Shown here one piece after another: positions 25,089-33,714 of a stretch of 64,000 bases of DNA. The translations under genes were made by a program, and so were the position numbers. Position 1 is the first letter of the stretch, and every line of letters starts with the position of its first letter. The stretch is from ZC4RG20 sp963702105 (GTDB lineage Bacteria; Pseudomonadota; Gammaproteobacteria; Steroidobacterales; Rariloculaceae), in NCBI GenBank assembly GCA_963702105.1, contig OY969712.1, positions 310,001 through 374,000 on the forward strand. The letters are read 5' to 3'. The notes under the pieces are model-generated. The model was not told the origin of the DNA. It saw only the letters and a program-made list of their open reading frames with translations, and made no database searches.

Positions 25089-26121
25089 GCAGCTCGCCGA
25101 CGTAGAGCTCGTTCTCGGAGGGGCACGCGAGGCTGTGGATCCACGCGAACTTCTTGAGCACCTTGCCCGAGCCGCCGAGCCAGCCGAGCACCTTGCCGTC
25201 GAGCGTGAGCTTGTAGATGCGCCCCGGGTACGCGTCCGACACGTAGAGGAACTGCTTCGGGCCGGGCGTGATGCAGAGCGCCCAGGGCGCGCCCGGCGTC
25301 ATCGCACCGCGGGCGCTCGTCTCGGCGGGCCGGTTGCCGATCGCGACCGGCGCATCGGGCGGAACGGGCACGTGTATCTGGATGATCCGCAATACCTTGC
25401 CGGAGGTGTCGAGCACCTGGATGCGCGCGTTGCCGCGGTCGGCCACGTAGAGGCGGTTCTCGTCGTCGATGACGAGCGCATGCGGCGTATTGAACTGGCC
25501 GGGCTTCGAGCCGGGCGTGCCGATGGACCCGATCCAATTGCCGTCTTTGTCGAATTTCGCGATGCGCGAATTGATGTAGCCGTCGCTGATGTAGATGTTG
25601 TCGTCGGAGTCGAGGGCGATGTCCGTGACCTGGCGGAACATGCCGGGGACGGGCGGCAACGGCGGGTTCGGATGAGCGAGCGGATGTGCGCTCTCGTCCG
25701 AGGCCTCGGCTTTGCGGCCGAAGACCATGGTCACGCGGCCTTCCGGGTCGAAGCGCACGACGACGTCGGAGCCCTTGTCGGCGACCCAGATGTTGTCGTG
25801 GCGGTCGACGCGGACCTGGTGCGCGAAGGACCAGGCGTACAGGTTGTGGCCGATCTCGCGCATGAAGCGGCCGTCGCCGTCGAACTCGAGCAGCTGGGCC
25901 GCGGCCGCGCCGTAAGCCGGGCCCGTCGTGTTGCCGCGCGAGAGCACGAAGATGTGCTTCTCGGAATCGACGGCGATGCCGGTCACTTCGCCGAAGTAGA
26001 CGTCCGCGGGCAGCTTCAGGAAATTCGGTACGGATTCGAAAGGAATTTCGGGCGGCGCCTGCGCGCCCGCGGCGACCGAAAACGCAAGCGCAACGATCGC
26101 GCCGAGCCATGTCTTCTTCAT
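25039..26121 (-). CDS. Secreted six-bladed beta-propeller (NHL-repeat) protein
   Basis: 360 residues with a signal peptide (MKKTWLGAIVALAFSVAAGA, then QAPPEIP). NHL-type blades recur: FGEVTGIAVDSEKHIFVLSR, AHQVRVDRHDNIWVADKG, VTDIALDSDDNIYISDGYIN, PHALVIDDENRLYVADRGNARI, and a fifth with LCITPGPKQFLYVSDAYPGRI. It resembles peptidyl-alpha-hydroxyglycine alpha-amidating lyase-like proteins, but enzymatic residues cannot be confirmed. Probably periplasmic or secreted, binding a ligand or partner protein. Confidence 0.8.
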   Translation of the reverse strand: MKKTWLGAIVALAFSVAAGAQAPPEIPFESVPNFLKLPADVYFGEVTGIAVDSEKHIFVLSRGNTTGPAYGAAAAQLLEFDGDGRFMREIGHNLYAWSFAHQVRVDRHDNIWVADKGSDVVVRFDPEGRVTMVFGRKAEASDESAHPLAHPNPPLPPVPGMFRQVTDIALDSDDNIYISDGYINSRIAKFDKDGNWIGSIGTPGSKPGQFNTPHALVIDDENRLYVADRGNARIQVLDTSGKVLRIIQIHVPVPPDAPVAIGNRPAETSARGAMTPGAPWALCITPGPKQFLYVSDAYPGRIYKLTLDGKVLGWLGGSGKVLKKFAWIHSLACPSENELYVGELLNWRAQKLLLHPTTPN

Positions 26122-26136
26122 CTTGTGTCCTCCCCG

Positions 26137-27036
26137 TTAGTGCCCGGAAGTGCCCTCGGCCTGCGGCGCGAACCGCGCCGAGGCGAGGACCTCGAAGGCG
26201 GCCGCGCCTTTGCCGGCGCGCTTGACACGGTACATGAGACCGTCGGCCGCCGCGATCGCTTCTTCGACGGAGCGCGGCGGCTCGACGAAAGTCACGACCC
26301 CGATGCTGCAGCTCACGGCGAACGGCTCGTCCGCGAAGGCGGCTGCGAGGTCCTGGCGCAGGCGTTCCATGAGGTGCTCGGCGCCGCTCGAATCGGTGTC
26401 GGGCAGCACGAGCGCGAACTCGTCCCCGCCGAGGCGAGCGACCGAATCGGCGCGCCTCGTCGCCCGCGTCAAGACCTCGCCGACGCGCCGCAGGGCGCGG
26501 TCGCCGGCCGGGTGACCGTGCGAGTCGTTCACGCCCTTGAAGTCGTCCACGTCGAGATAGGCGACGGTCAATACGCCGCGCCAGCGGCGCGCGAGCTCGA
26601 GGTCGTGTGCGAGCCGTTCTTCGAAGCTGCGCCGATGCAGCAGGCCCGTCAGGGCGTCGGTCCGGGCGAGGCGGCGCTCGCGCGCAAGTGTCTCGCGCAC
26701 GCGGCAGAGCAGCTCGGCCGTCAGGGCAAACAGCCCGAGCCGCACGGCCGCGTTCCAGACCGATATGGCGGCCGGATGCGGCATCGGAAGCGCGAGTCGA
26801 TCGGCGACGAGCCACACGACGGAGGCCAGCGCGGCCATCGCCAGGCCGCTGGGCCGGCCGGCGTACCATGCCGCTGCGGCGACGGGCGGCACGTAGAGCA
26901 ACGCCAGTGAAAGCTCCGACCCCGTGACATAGTCGAGGGCGCCGACGACAGCAAGGGCGGCCGCCGCGCCGGCGAGCAGCGGTACCCGCGGAACACGGCC
27001 GAGAATCCGGTCGAAGGCGGCGAGGAGGCGGTCCAC
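26137..27036 (-). CDS. Membrane-bound diguanylate cyclase (GGDEF)
   Basis: 299 residues from GTG 27036; the frame continues upstream but the extra residues look non-coding. The N-terminal third has four or so hydrophobic helices (PLLAGAAAALAVVGALDYV, LALLYVPPVAAAAWYA, LAMAALASVVWLVADRL), a membrane sensor of unknown ligand. The GGDEF domain starts at ARTDALTGLLHRRSFEERL; the active site RLGGDEFAL is intact and an RxxD inhibitory site is not obvious. Makes cyclic di-GMP. Lies 15 bp downstream of nothing on its own strand; the beta-propeller gene follows it in the same direction. Confidence 0.88.
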   Translation of the reverse strand: MDRLLAAFDRILGRVPRVPLLAGAAAALAVVGALDYVTGSELSLALLYVPPVAAAAWYAGRPSGLAMAALASVVWLVADRLALPMPHPAAISVWNAAVRLGLFALTAELLCRVRETLARERRLARTDALTGLLHRRSFEERLAHDLELARRWRGVLTVAYLDVDDFKGVNDSHGHPAGDRALRRVGEVLTRATRRADSVARLGGDEFALVLPDTDSSGAEHLMERLRQDLAAAFADEPFAVSCSIGVVTFVEPPRSVEEAIAAADGLMYRVKRAGKGAAAFEVLASARFAPQAEGTSGH

Positions 27037-27334
27037 GCGGACACACTCTTGGGGGAAGCCGCGCTCATGATGAGGCCCGCGCGTCTGCGGCTCAAGCCCG
27101 CGCCCCGGCACGGGCGCCGGAGGTCGGCCGGACGGGCGCCGACGCGCTGCGAGGCGCGCCGCGGCAACCTTGCCGCCGGTCTGGACGGGTCGCGCCGGCG
27201 CCGCTTACCATCCGGCTTTCGCAGCCCCGGGCGGCCGCGCCGCGGGTCGACGCGCGCCGGCCGAACCGGCTTGGCCTTCGGAATTCCCCGCAACCGTTCG
27301 ACGACGGCCCGCGCGCGGGCTCGAGGAGCACGAC

Positions 27335-27679
27335 ATGAACCAGGGCGACGACAGGAAACGGACGTTCGTCGAGGAGCTCGAGGTCGCAGGCAACGAGCTG
27401 CTCGACCGCATCAAGGAGCTCATGAAGGAAGGCAGTACGCGGCGCGTGACCATTCGCAGCTCCGACGGCACCGAGCTCATGACGATCCCGCTCACGGTCG
27501 GCGTCGTCGCCGGCGGCCTCATCACGATCAGCGCGCCGTTGCTGGCCGCGCTCGGCGCGCTGGCCGCGCTCGTCACGAAGTGCAAGCTCGAGGTCGTCCG
27601 CGAGTCCGAAGCGCCGGGCGGCGACGATACCGACGACGACGGGCCCGCCGGGCCGCCGCCGGGGGCGCCCTCGGCCTAG
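27335..27679 (+). CDS. DUF4342 family protein
   Basis: 114 residues. Core motif: FVEELEVAGNELLDRIKELMKEG, RRVTIRSSDGTELMTIPLTVGV, then a hydrophobic stretch (AGGLITISAPLLAALGALAAL) likely to enter the membrane, and an acidic Pro/Gly-rich tail. Family function unknown. GAGGAG precedes the ATG. 64 bp before cbpA, so it may share its transcript. Confidence 0.8.
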   Translation: MNQGDDRKRTFVEELEVAGNELLDRIKELMKEGSTRRVTIRSSDGTELMTIPLTVGVVAGGLITISAPLLAALGALAALVTKCKLEVVRESEAPGGDDTDDDGPAGPPPGAPSA

Positions 27680-27743
27680 CCCGTGAGGCGCGCGGTCGGA
27701 TTCGGCATACTGGCGCATCCGGCCCCGCGTCGAGATTTTCCAA

Positions 27744-28724
27744 ATGGAGTTCAAGGACTACTACGAGGTCATGGGCGTCGCCCGCGACGCCACGCAGGAC
27801 GACATCAAGCGCGCCTACCGTAAGCTCGCGCGCAAGTACCACCCGGACGTGAGCAAGGAGTCCGACGCGGAGACGCGCTTCAAAGAGCTCGGCGAGGCCT
27901 ACGAGGTGCTCAAGGATCCCGAGAAGCGGGCCGCCTACGATCAGCTCGGTGCGAACTGGAAGGCCGGTCAGGACTTCAGGCCGCCGCCGGATTGGGACCA
28001 GGGCTTCGAGTTTCACGGCGGCGGATTCACGGGCGCCGACGCCGGGCAGTTCAGCGACTTTTTCGAGAGCCTGTTCGGCCAGGGTTTCGCGCGGGCGGGA
28101 GGGGGACCGGGCGCCGGGCCCGGCGCCGGTCCGCGCCGCAGCGCCCGGGGGTTTCGAATGCGCGGCGAGGACACTCACGCCAAGGTCGCCATCAACGTCG
28201 ACGACGCCTACCACGGCGCGAGCCGGACCCTGACGCTCAAGCACACCGAGCTCGGGCCCGACGGGCGCCCGCGCCTCGCGGAGCGCACGCTCAACGTGCG
28301 GATACCGAAGGGCGTGCGCGCAGGCCAGCACATCCGTCTCGCGGGGCAGGGGGAACCCGGCGTCGGCGGCGGCGAGGCCGGCGATCTTTACCTCGAGGTC
28401 GAGTTCCGGGCCGACGGCATCTACGAGGTGGAGGGGCGGGACGTGTACCTCGACCTTCCCGTGGCGCCCTGGGAGGCCGCGCTCGGCGCGACGGTTAAGG
28501 TGCCGACGCCGACGGGGGCCGTCGAGTTGCGCGTGCCGCCCGGCTCCACGGCGGGCCGCAAGCTGCGCCTCAAGGGCCGGGGCATACCGGCACAGACGCC
28601 CGGCGATCTCTACGTGGTCCTGCAGATCGCGCTGCCGCCCGCGGACTCCGAGGCCGCCAAGGCGGCCTACCGAGACCTCGCGCAGGCGGTCCCGTTCAAT
28701 CCGCGCGCACGGCTGGGAGTCTGA
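27744..28724 (+). CDS. cbpA: DnaJ-family co-chaperone CbpA
   Basis: 326 residues. J domain at 4-70 with the HPD motif in ARKYHPDVSKESD, a Gly/Phe-rich linker (FEFHGGGFTGADAGQF, FARAGGGPGAG), then two DnaJ C-terminal beta-domains (VRIPKGVRAGQHIRLAGQG; LRVPPGSTAGRKLRLKGRG). No zinc-finger region, so CbpA not DnaJ. Stimulates DnaK and in E. coli also binds DNA. The downstream cbpM, 6 bp away, encodes its inhibitor. Confidence 0.95.
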   Translation: MEFKDYYEVMGVARDATQDDIKRAYRKLARKYHPDVSKESDAETRFKELGEAYEVLKDPEKRAAYDQLGANWKAGQDFRPPPDWDQGFEFHGGGFTGADAGQFSDFFESLFGQGFARAGGGPGAGPGAGPRRSARGFRMRGEDTHAKVAINVDDAYHGASRTLTLKHTELGPDGRPRLAERTLNVRIPKGVRAGQHIRLAGQGEPGVGGGEAGDLYLEVEFRADGIYEVEGRDVYLDLPVAPWEAALGATVKVPTPTGAVELRVPPGSTAGRKLRLKGRGIPAQTPGDLYVVLQIALPPADSEAAKAAYRDLAQAVPFNPRARLGV

Positions 28725-28730
28725 GGGGGC

Positions 28731-29036
28731 ATGGCGAACGAATCCGAGCTGCACGGCGAAGTGCTGGACGAGGAAGCGGAGATCTCGCTCGGCGAATTGT
28801 GCCGGGCCTGCGAAGTGACGGCCGAGACGGTCCTCGAGCTCGTCGACGAGGGCATCGTGGACGCGGCGGCCGCGGGGCGCAACTGGCGCTTTCGGGCCGT
28901 GAGCATTCGGCGCGTTCGCTGCGCGGTGCGCCTGCAGCGGGATCTCGGCGTCAACGCGGCCGGCGCCGCCCTCGCCCTCGAGCTGCTCGAGGAGCTCGAG
29001 GCCGTGCGCGAGCAGCTGCGGCGCGCGGGTCAGTGA
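28731..29036 (+). CDS. cbpM: Chaperone modulator CbpM
   Basis: 101 residues, MerR-like: ISLGELCRACEVTAETVLELVDEGI, a WRFRAVSIRRVRCAVRLQRDLGVN helix pair, then a C-terminal helix (LALELLEELEAVREQLRR). CbpM binds the J domain of CbpA and blocks its activity. Pairing with cbpA 6 bp upstream confirms the call. Confidence 0.92.
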   Translation: MANESELHGEVLDEEAEISLGELCRACEVTAETVLELVDEGIVDAAAAGRNWRFRAVSIRRVRCAVRLQRDLGVNAAGAALALELLEELEAVREQLRRAGQ

Positions 29037-29049
29037 AGGCCGCGCGCGT

Positions 29050-30180
29050 ATGAGCGGCGAGAAAGACCTCGCGGAACGTTTCGTGGTCATCATGGCGGGC
29101 GGCCGCGGGGAGCGGTTTTGGCCGTTGAGCCGCGAGAAGAGCCCGAAGCAGCTTCTGAGCCTGATCGGCGAGCGCTCCTTCCTGCAGCAGGCCGTCGATC
29201 GCGTGCTGCCGGCCGTGCCGGCCGAGCACATCTTCGTCATCACGAACGCGGCACAGGCGGAAGCGGTGCGTGAGCAGCTGCCGGGCCTGCCGGCGGCGAA
29301 CGTCGTGGCCGAGCCCATGGGGCGCGACACCTGTGCGGCCGTCGCGCTCGGCGCAGCCCTCGTCGGCGCCCGCTCCCCGCGCGGGATCATGGCCGTGCTG
29401 CCTGCCGATCACGTCATCCCCGACGAGGCGCGGTTTCGCGCCGTGCTCGGGGATGCTTTCGATCTTGCGGCACGCGAAGCGGCCATGGTCACGATCGGCA
29501 TCGAGCCCACTGAGCCCGCCACGGGCTACGGCTACATCCGGCTCGGCGAGCCGCTGCCGGAGCGCCCCGGCGCCGGCCGATCCGAGACCCTATTCCATCA
29601 CGCGGAGCGTTTCGTCGAGAAGCCGCCATACGAGCGCGCCGTCGAGTATGTCGAGAGCGGGCGGTACCGCTGGAACGCGGGCATGTTCATCTGGAGCTTC
29701 GAAACCATCATGCACGGCTTCGAGGCGCACCGGCCCGAGATTTTCGCCGCATGCCGGCGCTGGACCGAAGTCGCGGGAGATGCGGACGCGCTCGCGGCCC
29801 GGCTCGCCGAGGACTACCCGGGGCTCGAGAAGATCTCCATCGACTACGCCGTCATGGAGCGGGCAGGCAACGTCGTCGTCGCGGACGCGGGCTTCGCCTG
29901 GGACGATCTCGGTTCCTGGACCGCGCTCGCGAGACACCTGGCGAGCGACGTCCATGGCAATTGTGCGGTCGCCGACATCATTCACGTGGATGCCGCCGGC
30001 AATCTGGTCTACGACGCCCGCACGGCCGGCAGGACCCCGATCGCCCTCGTGGGGCTGCGCGACGTCATCGTCGTCCATACCGACGACGCCGTCCTGCTCG
30101 TGGACAAGCGGCACGCCCAGAAGGTCAAAGACCTCGTGAAGCTGCTCGCCGCGCACGAGGAGCACAAGCGATTGGTGTAG
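29050..30180 (+). CDS. manC: Mannose-1-phosphate guanylyltransferase
   Basis: Makes GDP-mannose from GTP and mannose-1-phosphate. 376 residues: nucleotidyltransferase motif MAGGRGERFWPLSREKSPKQLL, AVLPADHVI, FVEKP and RWNAGMFIWSFE. Single-domain form, without the C-terminal phosphomannose isomerase domain found in long ManC. 13 bp after cbpM. The only sugar gene in this part of the window; a glycosyltransferase lies 24 kb away. Confidence 0.92.
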   Translation: MSGEKDLAERFVVIMAGGRGERFWPLSREKSPKQLLSLIGERSFLQQAVDRVLPAVPAEHIFVITNAAQAEAVREQLPGLPAANVVAEPMGRDTCAAVALGAALVGARSPRGIMAVLPADHVIPDEARFRAVLGDAFDLAAREAAMVTIGIEPTEPATGYGYIRLGEPLPERPGAGRSETLFHHAERFVEKPPYERAVEYVESGRYRWNAGMFIWSFETIMHGFEAHRPEIFAACRRWTEVAGDADALAARLAEDYPGLEKISIDYAVMERAGNVVVADAGFAWDDLGSWTALARHLASDVHGNCAVADIIHVDAAGNLVYDARTAGRTPIALVGLRDVIVVHTDDAVLLVDKRHAQKVKDLVKLLAAHEEHKRLV

Positions 30181-30236
30181 CGCGGGAAGGCGGCCGCGCC
30201 GGCGGGCGCGGGCGCCGCGCGGCCGCGCCCGGCACC

Positions 30237-31295
30237 GTGTACGGGCGAGACGGCCGCGCGGAAGCCGCGCTGCCTGCCGCCGTCGCGCGCTTTCCGCGGC
30301 TGCGGTTCATGGGCAGCAAGTACGCGCTGCTGCCGTTCCTCCACGGTGTTCTGGCCGAGCTCGAGTTCGACACGGTCGTCGACGCGTTCGCCGGCTCCGG
30401 CTGCGTGGCCTACCTGCTCAAAGCCATGGGCAAACGGGTGCTCGCGAACGACTTCCTGAACCTCGGCGCTACGGTCGCCGCGGCGCTCGTAGAAAATCCC
30501 GGCATACGCTTGTCCGCAGGCAGCCTCGCAGAGCTTCTGCGCCCGGCGCCGCACCGGGAGCGCTTCATCGAGAAGACCTTCGGCGGCATCTTCTTTCGGC
30601 CCGAAGACCTGCGCTTTCTCGATCTCGTGTCCTGGAATCTGCAGGCGCTCGAGAACCGGCACGAGCGAGCGCTTGCCATGGCCGCCCTGATCCGTTCCTG
30701 CCTGAAGCGCCAGCCGCGCGGCGTCTTCACGGTCGCCGGCAGTCCGGAGCGCTACGACGACGGCCGCCGCGACCTCAAGCTGAGCCTGCGCGAGCACTTC
30801 CTCGAGCAGGCGGCCGTCTACAACTCGGCGAGCTTCGCGAACGGCCGGGCGAACCGCGCCCGGCACGGCGACGTGTTCGAGCTGGCCGCGGAGACGGCCG
30901 ACCTCGTCTACCTCGATCCGCCCTACGTGCCGCGCGCCGACGACAACTGCTACGTCAAGCGCTATCACTTCGTCGAGGGGCTCTCCTGCTATTGGCGCGG
31001 GCTCACGATCCGGCACGACACGAAGGTCAGGAAAATCGAGAAGCGCTTCACGCCGTTCTCCTCCCGCCGCACGGCGCTGCCGGCGTTCGATCGGCTGTTC
31101 GGTCAATTCGCGGACTCGATTCAGGTGCTGTCCTACTCGTCGAACGCGTATCCGGACCTGCCGGTCCTGCTCGAGCTCATGGGAAGATACAAGCGGCGCG
31201 TGGAGGTGCACGAGCACGCGCACCGCTACCACTTCGGGACGCACGCGGCCGCGCGGCGCAGGTGCGTCAGCGAGTTCCTGATCGTCGGCACCTGA
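30237..31295 (+). CDS. D12-class DNA adenine methyltransferase
   Basis: 352 residues from GTG 30237, which keeps the RFMGSKYALLPF start motif (ATG 30309 would cut it). Motif I is VVDAFAGSGCVAYLLKAMG; motif IV is DLVYLDPPYVP, so the AdoMet and adenine sites are complete. D12 enzymes methylate N6 of adenine; Dam and DpnM are examples. No restriction nuclease is nearby and the first neighbours are manC and a TMEM175 channel, so it is an orphan methylase of unknown recognition site. Confidence 0.88.
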   Translation: MYGRDGRAEAALPAAVARFPRLRFMGSKYALLPFLHGVLAELEFDTVVDAFAGSGCVAYLLKAMGKRVLANDFLNLGATVAAALVENPGIRLSAGSLAELLRPAPHRERFIEKTFGGIFFRPEDLRFLDLVSWNLQALENRHERALAMAALIRSCLKRQPRGVFTVAGSPERYDDGRRDLKLSLREHFLEQAAVYNSASFANGRANRARHGDVFELAAETADLVYLDPPYVPRADDNCYVKRYHFVEGLSCYWRGLTIRHDTKVRKIEKRFTPFSSRRTALPAFDRLFGQFADSIQVLSYSSNAYPDLPVLLELMGRYKRRVEVHEHAHRYHFGTHAAARRRCVSEFLIVGT

Positions 31296-31340
31296 CGCGG
31301 CGCGCAGCCGGCACGACCTCTCCCGGGTTGCCGCCTCGCG

Positions 31341-31964
31341 CTACGACTCCGCGTTGTCCGCGGTCGCCCTTCGCGGCGCCGGCTCGAGCTCCGCCGCAAG
31401 CACGTGCTCGATGCGTCTGTCCGGCACGAGCCAGAACAGCGCGACGAGCGTGTAGATCGCCATCGACGCCCAGCGCGACCAGAAGGCCAACGGGACCGCG
31501 GCCGCGTACAACAGCGGCGAGGCCTTGCCCTTCCAGTCGCCGCCGACGGCTCTCTTGAGCAGCGAGGCCGGCCCCTGGGAGGCAATGATGATCTGCTGCA
31601 GCACGAAGTACGCGATGGCGGCGAGAAGCAGCACCAGGCCGTAAAGCGCGACGGGCAGCGGGGCGAAGCGGTTCTCGCCGACCCAGCCCGTCGCGAACGG
31701 CAGCAGCGACAGCCAGAAGAGCAGGTGCAGGTTGGCCCAGAGCATGCCGCCGCGGACGGCGTGCACCGTCTGCAGCATGTGATGATGGTTGTTCCAGTAG
31801 ATGCCGAGATAGAGGAAGCTCAGCACGTAGCTCAGGAACACCGGGGCGAGCGGGACCAGTGCGTCGAGGCCGGCTCCGAGCGGCACCTTGAGCTCCAGCA
31901 CCATGATCGTGATGAGGATCGCGATGACCCCGTCGCTGAAGGCTTCGAGACGGCTCTTGCTCAC
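31341..31964 (-). CDS. TMEM175-family potassium channel
   Basis: 207 residues from GTG 31964. The family signature RLEAFSDGVIAILITIMVLEL is at residues 4-24, followed by five more hydrophobic segments (VFLSYVLSFLYLGIYWNNHH, LLFWLSLLPFATGW, ALYGLVLLLAAIAYF, PLLYAAAVPLAFWSRW, AIYTLVALFWLVP). Bacterial members form K+-selective channels of the plasma membrane. Stands alone. Confidence 0.88.
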   Translation of the reverse strand: MSKSRLEAFSDGVIAILITIMVLELKVPLGAGLDALVPLAPVFLSYVLSFLYLGIYWNNHHHMLQTVHAVRGGMLWANLHLLFWLSLLPFATGWVGENRFAPLPVALYGLVLLLAAIAYFVLQQIIIASQGPASLLKRAVGGDWKGKASPLLYAAAVPLAFWSRWASMAIYTLVALFWLVPDRRIEHVLAAELEPAPRRATADNAES

Positions 31965-32034
31965 GCGGCGATGGTAGCAGCGGAGCGGGCCGCCGGGGCG
32001 GTCGAGTTCCGTCCGGGCCGGGCTGGCCGCGGCC

Positions 32035-32065
32035 TTGTCACCGGCGGGCCGGGGCGCGCTACAAT
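32035..32065 (+). promoter_or_regulatory. Candidate promoter for the DUF6152 gene
   Basis: TTGTCA (32035-32040) and TACAAT (32060-32065) are 19 bp apart, 30 bp before the ATG. The spacing is longer than ideal. Confidence 0.35.
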
Positions 32066-32094
32066 CGGGCCGAACAGACCCGGGGGGAGAACCC

Positions 32095-33148
32095 ATGAAG
32101 CTCGAATCGGCAATGCGCCTGCTGCTTGCCGCCGCGCTCGGCGCGGGCGGCGCGTCCACGGCCAGCGCGCACCACTCCCGCGCGAACTTCGACATGGACT
32201 CGACGATCTCCGTCGAGGGCGTCGTCACGGAGTTCAGCTGGCGGAATCCGCACGCTTATGCGGTCGTCGAGACGACCGACGCGGACGGAACGAAGCACAA
32301 GTGGACCTTCGAGCTCAACTCGACACCCGTCCTGAAGCGCTTCGGCTGGAACCCGCACACGCTCGTCGTCGGCGACCACGTCGTTGCGCGCGGCAACCCG
32401 GACCGCGACAGCAGCCGGCGGTTCGCGTATGCGGAGACCTTCGAGAAGGACGGCAAGACGATCGTCGCCTGGGGCGGCGCGGCCGTCAAAGGGCCCAAGC
32501 TCGCGGCGCAGGGCTCCACCGATTTCTCGGGGGTCTGGCGCATCCGCTTCGAGCCCGGCTACGACGTGCTCGGACGCAACCGTCCGGACACAAAGCTCGT
32601 GAACACGCTGCCCGTCAACGCCAAGGGGCAGGCCGAGGTGGACGCCTTCGATCCGGACGACAACCCGGCCTGGTCCTGCGGGCCGGTCACGATGCCGGAG
32701 CTCCTCGGGTACCCGTACCCGTTCCAGGTCGTGCGCGAGGGCGGCGACACGCTGCGCCTGCGCTACGAGGTCGACAATCTCGTGCGCGTCGTGCACTTGA
32801 ACGAGAAGGCTCCGCCCGCCGGAGCCCCGCGTACGCCGCTCGGCTATTCGGTCGGTCGGTTCGAGAACGGGGATCTCGTCATCGAGAACGTCGAATTTCG
32901 CGCCCGTGAAGTGGGGGAACGGGCGCGGCGTGGACTCGAGCGAGCGCAAGTCCACGGTCGAGCGCTATCGGCTCGGCCCGGACGGCAAGCAGCTGACGCT
33001 CGAATTCACGATGACGGACCCCGAATACCTGAGCAAGCCCGTTTCGTCGAAGCACACCTATAACTTGCTGGCGGACTACAAGTTACAGGACTACACGTGT
33101 GACCCCGCGGACGCGCGCCGCCACCTGACGGCCGGCGAAGGCGGCTAG
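32095..33148 (+). pseudogene. DUF6152 family secreted protein, frameshifted
   Basis: Signal peptide (MKLESAMRLLLAAALGAGG) then the DUF6152 start AHHSRANFDMDSTISVEGVV and SWRNPHAYAVVE. Residues 1-270 are in one frame; from 32906 the family sequence continues one frame forward (VKWGNGRGVDSSERKSTVE, then EYTMTDPEYLSKP-like TMTDPEYLSKPVS). Removing one C from the CCC at 32903-32905 restores a 350-residue protein. The rest is intact, so either the base is an assembly error or the inactivation is recent. Probably a periplasmic protein; function unknown. Confidence 0.8.
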
Positions 33149-33243
33149 CGCGCTCCGGGTGCAGCTCGCACCGCCTCGCCGCTGGGCAGCTCGTACCGGC
33201 TAGCCCCTGGGGAGACGGCGGCGCGGGCCTGCGCGCGCGACGG

Positions 33244-33520
33244 TCAGTCGAAGAGCTTCCCGATCACGAAGCCGATGCCGAAGGCCGTGAGAATGCTTGC
33301 AAAAGGGCGCTCTTCGATCTCCTGCCCCATGCGCTCCTCGTACTCCTGCGCCCGCGTGCGCACGCGGTCGGCGAGGTGCTCGGCACGGCTGAAGGCCTCC
33401 TGCTTCTTCGCGTTCCCGAGGTCCTTGAGCGCGCGCGCGATGGATGCGAACGTCCTTGCGGATCTCGTCCATATCGCTCTTGAGCTTGTCGATGTCTCTG
33501 GAAAATTCGGTCGTTGCCAT
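33244..33520 (-). pseudogene. YqjD/ElaB (DUF883)-like protein, frameshifted
   Basis: MATTEFSRDIDKLKSDMDEI is followed, one frame forward after about 33448, by ASIARALKDLGNAKKQEAF, AEHLADRVRTRAQEY and the membrane tail PFASILTAFGIGFVIGKLFD. Together they give a 91-residue protein of the DUF883 type: an amphipathic coiled coil with a C-terminal membrane anchor, ribosome-associated in E. coli. Needs one base removed, as in the gene 95 bp upstream. Confidence 0.8.
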
Positions 33521-33714
33521 GTTTCTTCCTCTTGTTTCCGGGCCTGTCGGCTTCGGGAACGTTGCGCCCTGTGTCCTACGATCTTACCCGTGGCGGTGCA
33601 GTCAACGCATCCCAGTCCGGATCAGTCCCTAGCAGACCAGGCGGCAGGCTGGCGGCCGGCGGTGGCAGGCTGGCGGCCGCCAGCCGCCGGAAGACCCTTG
33701 GCCGCCACGGCCCA

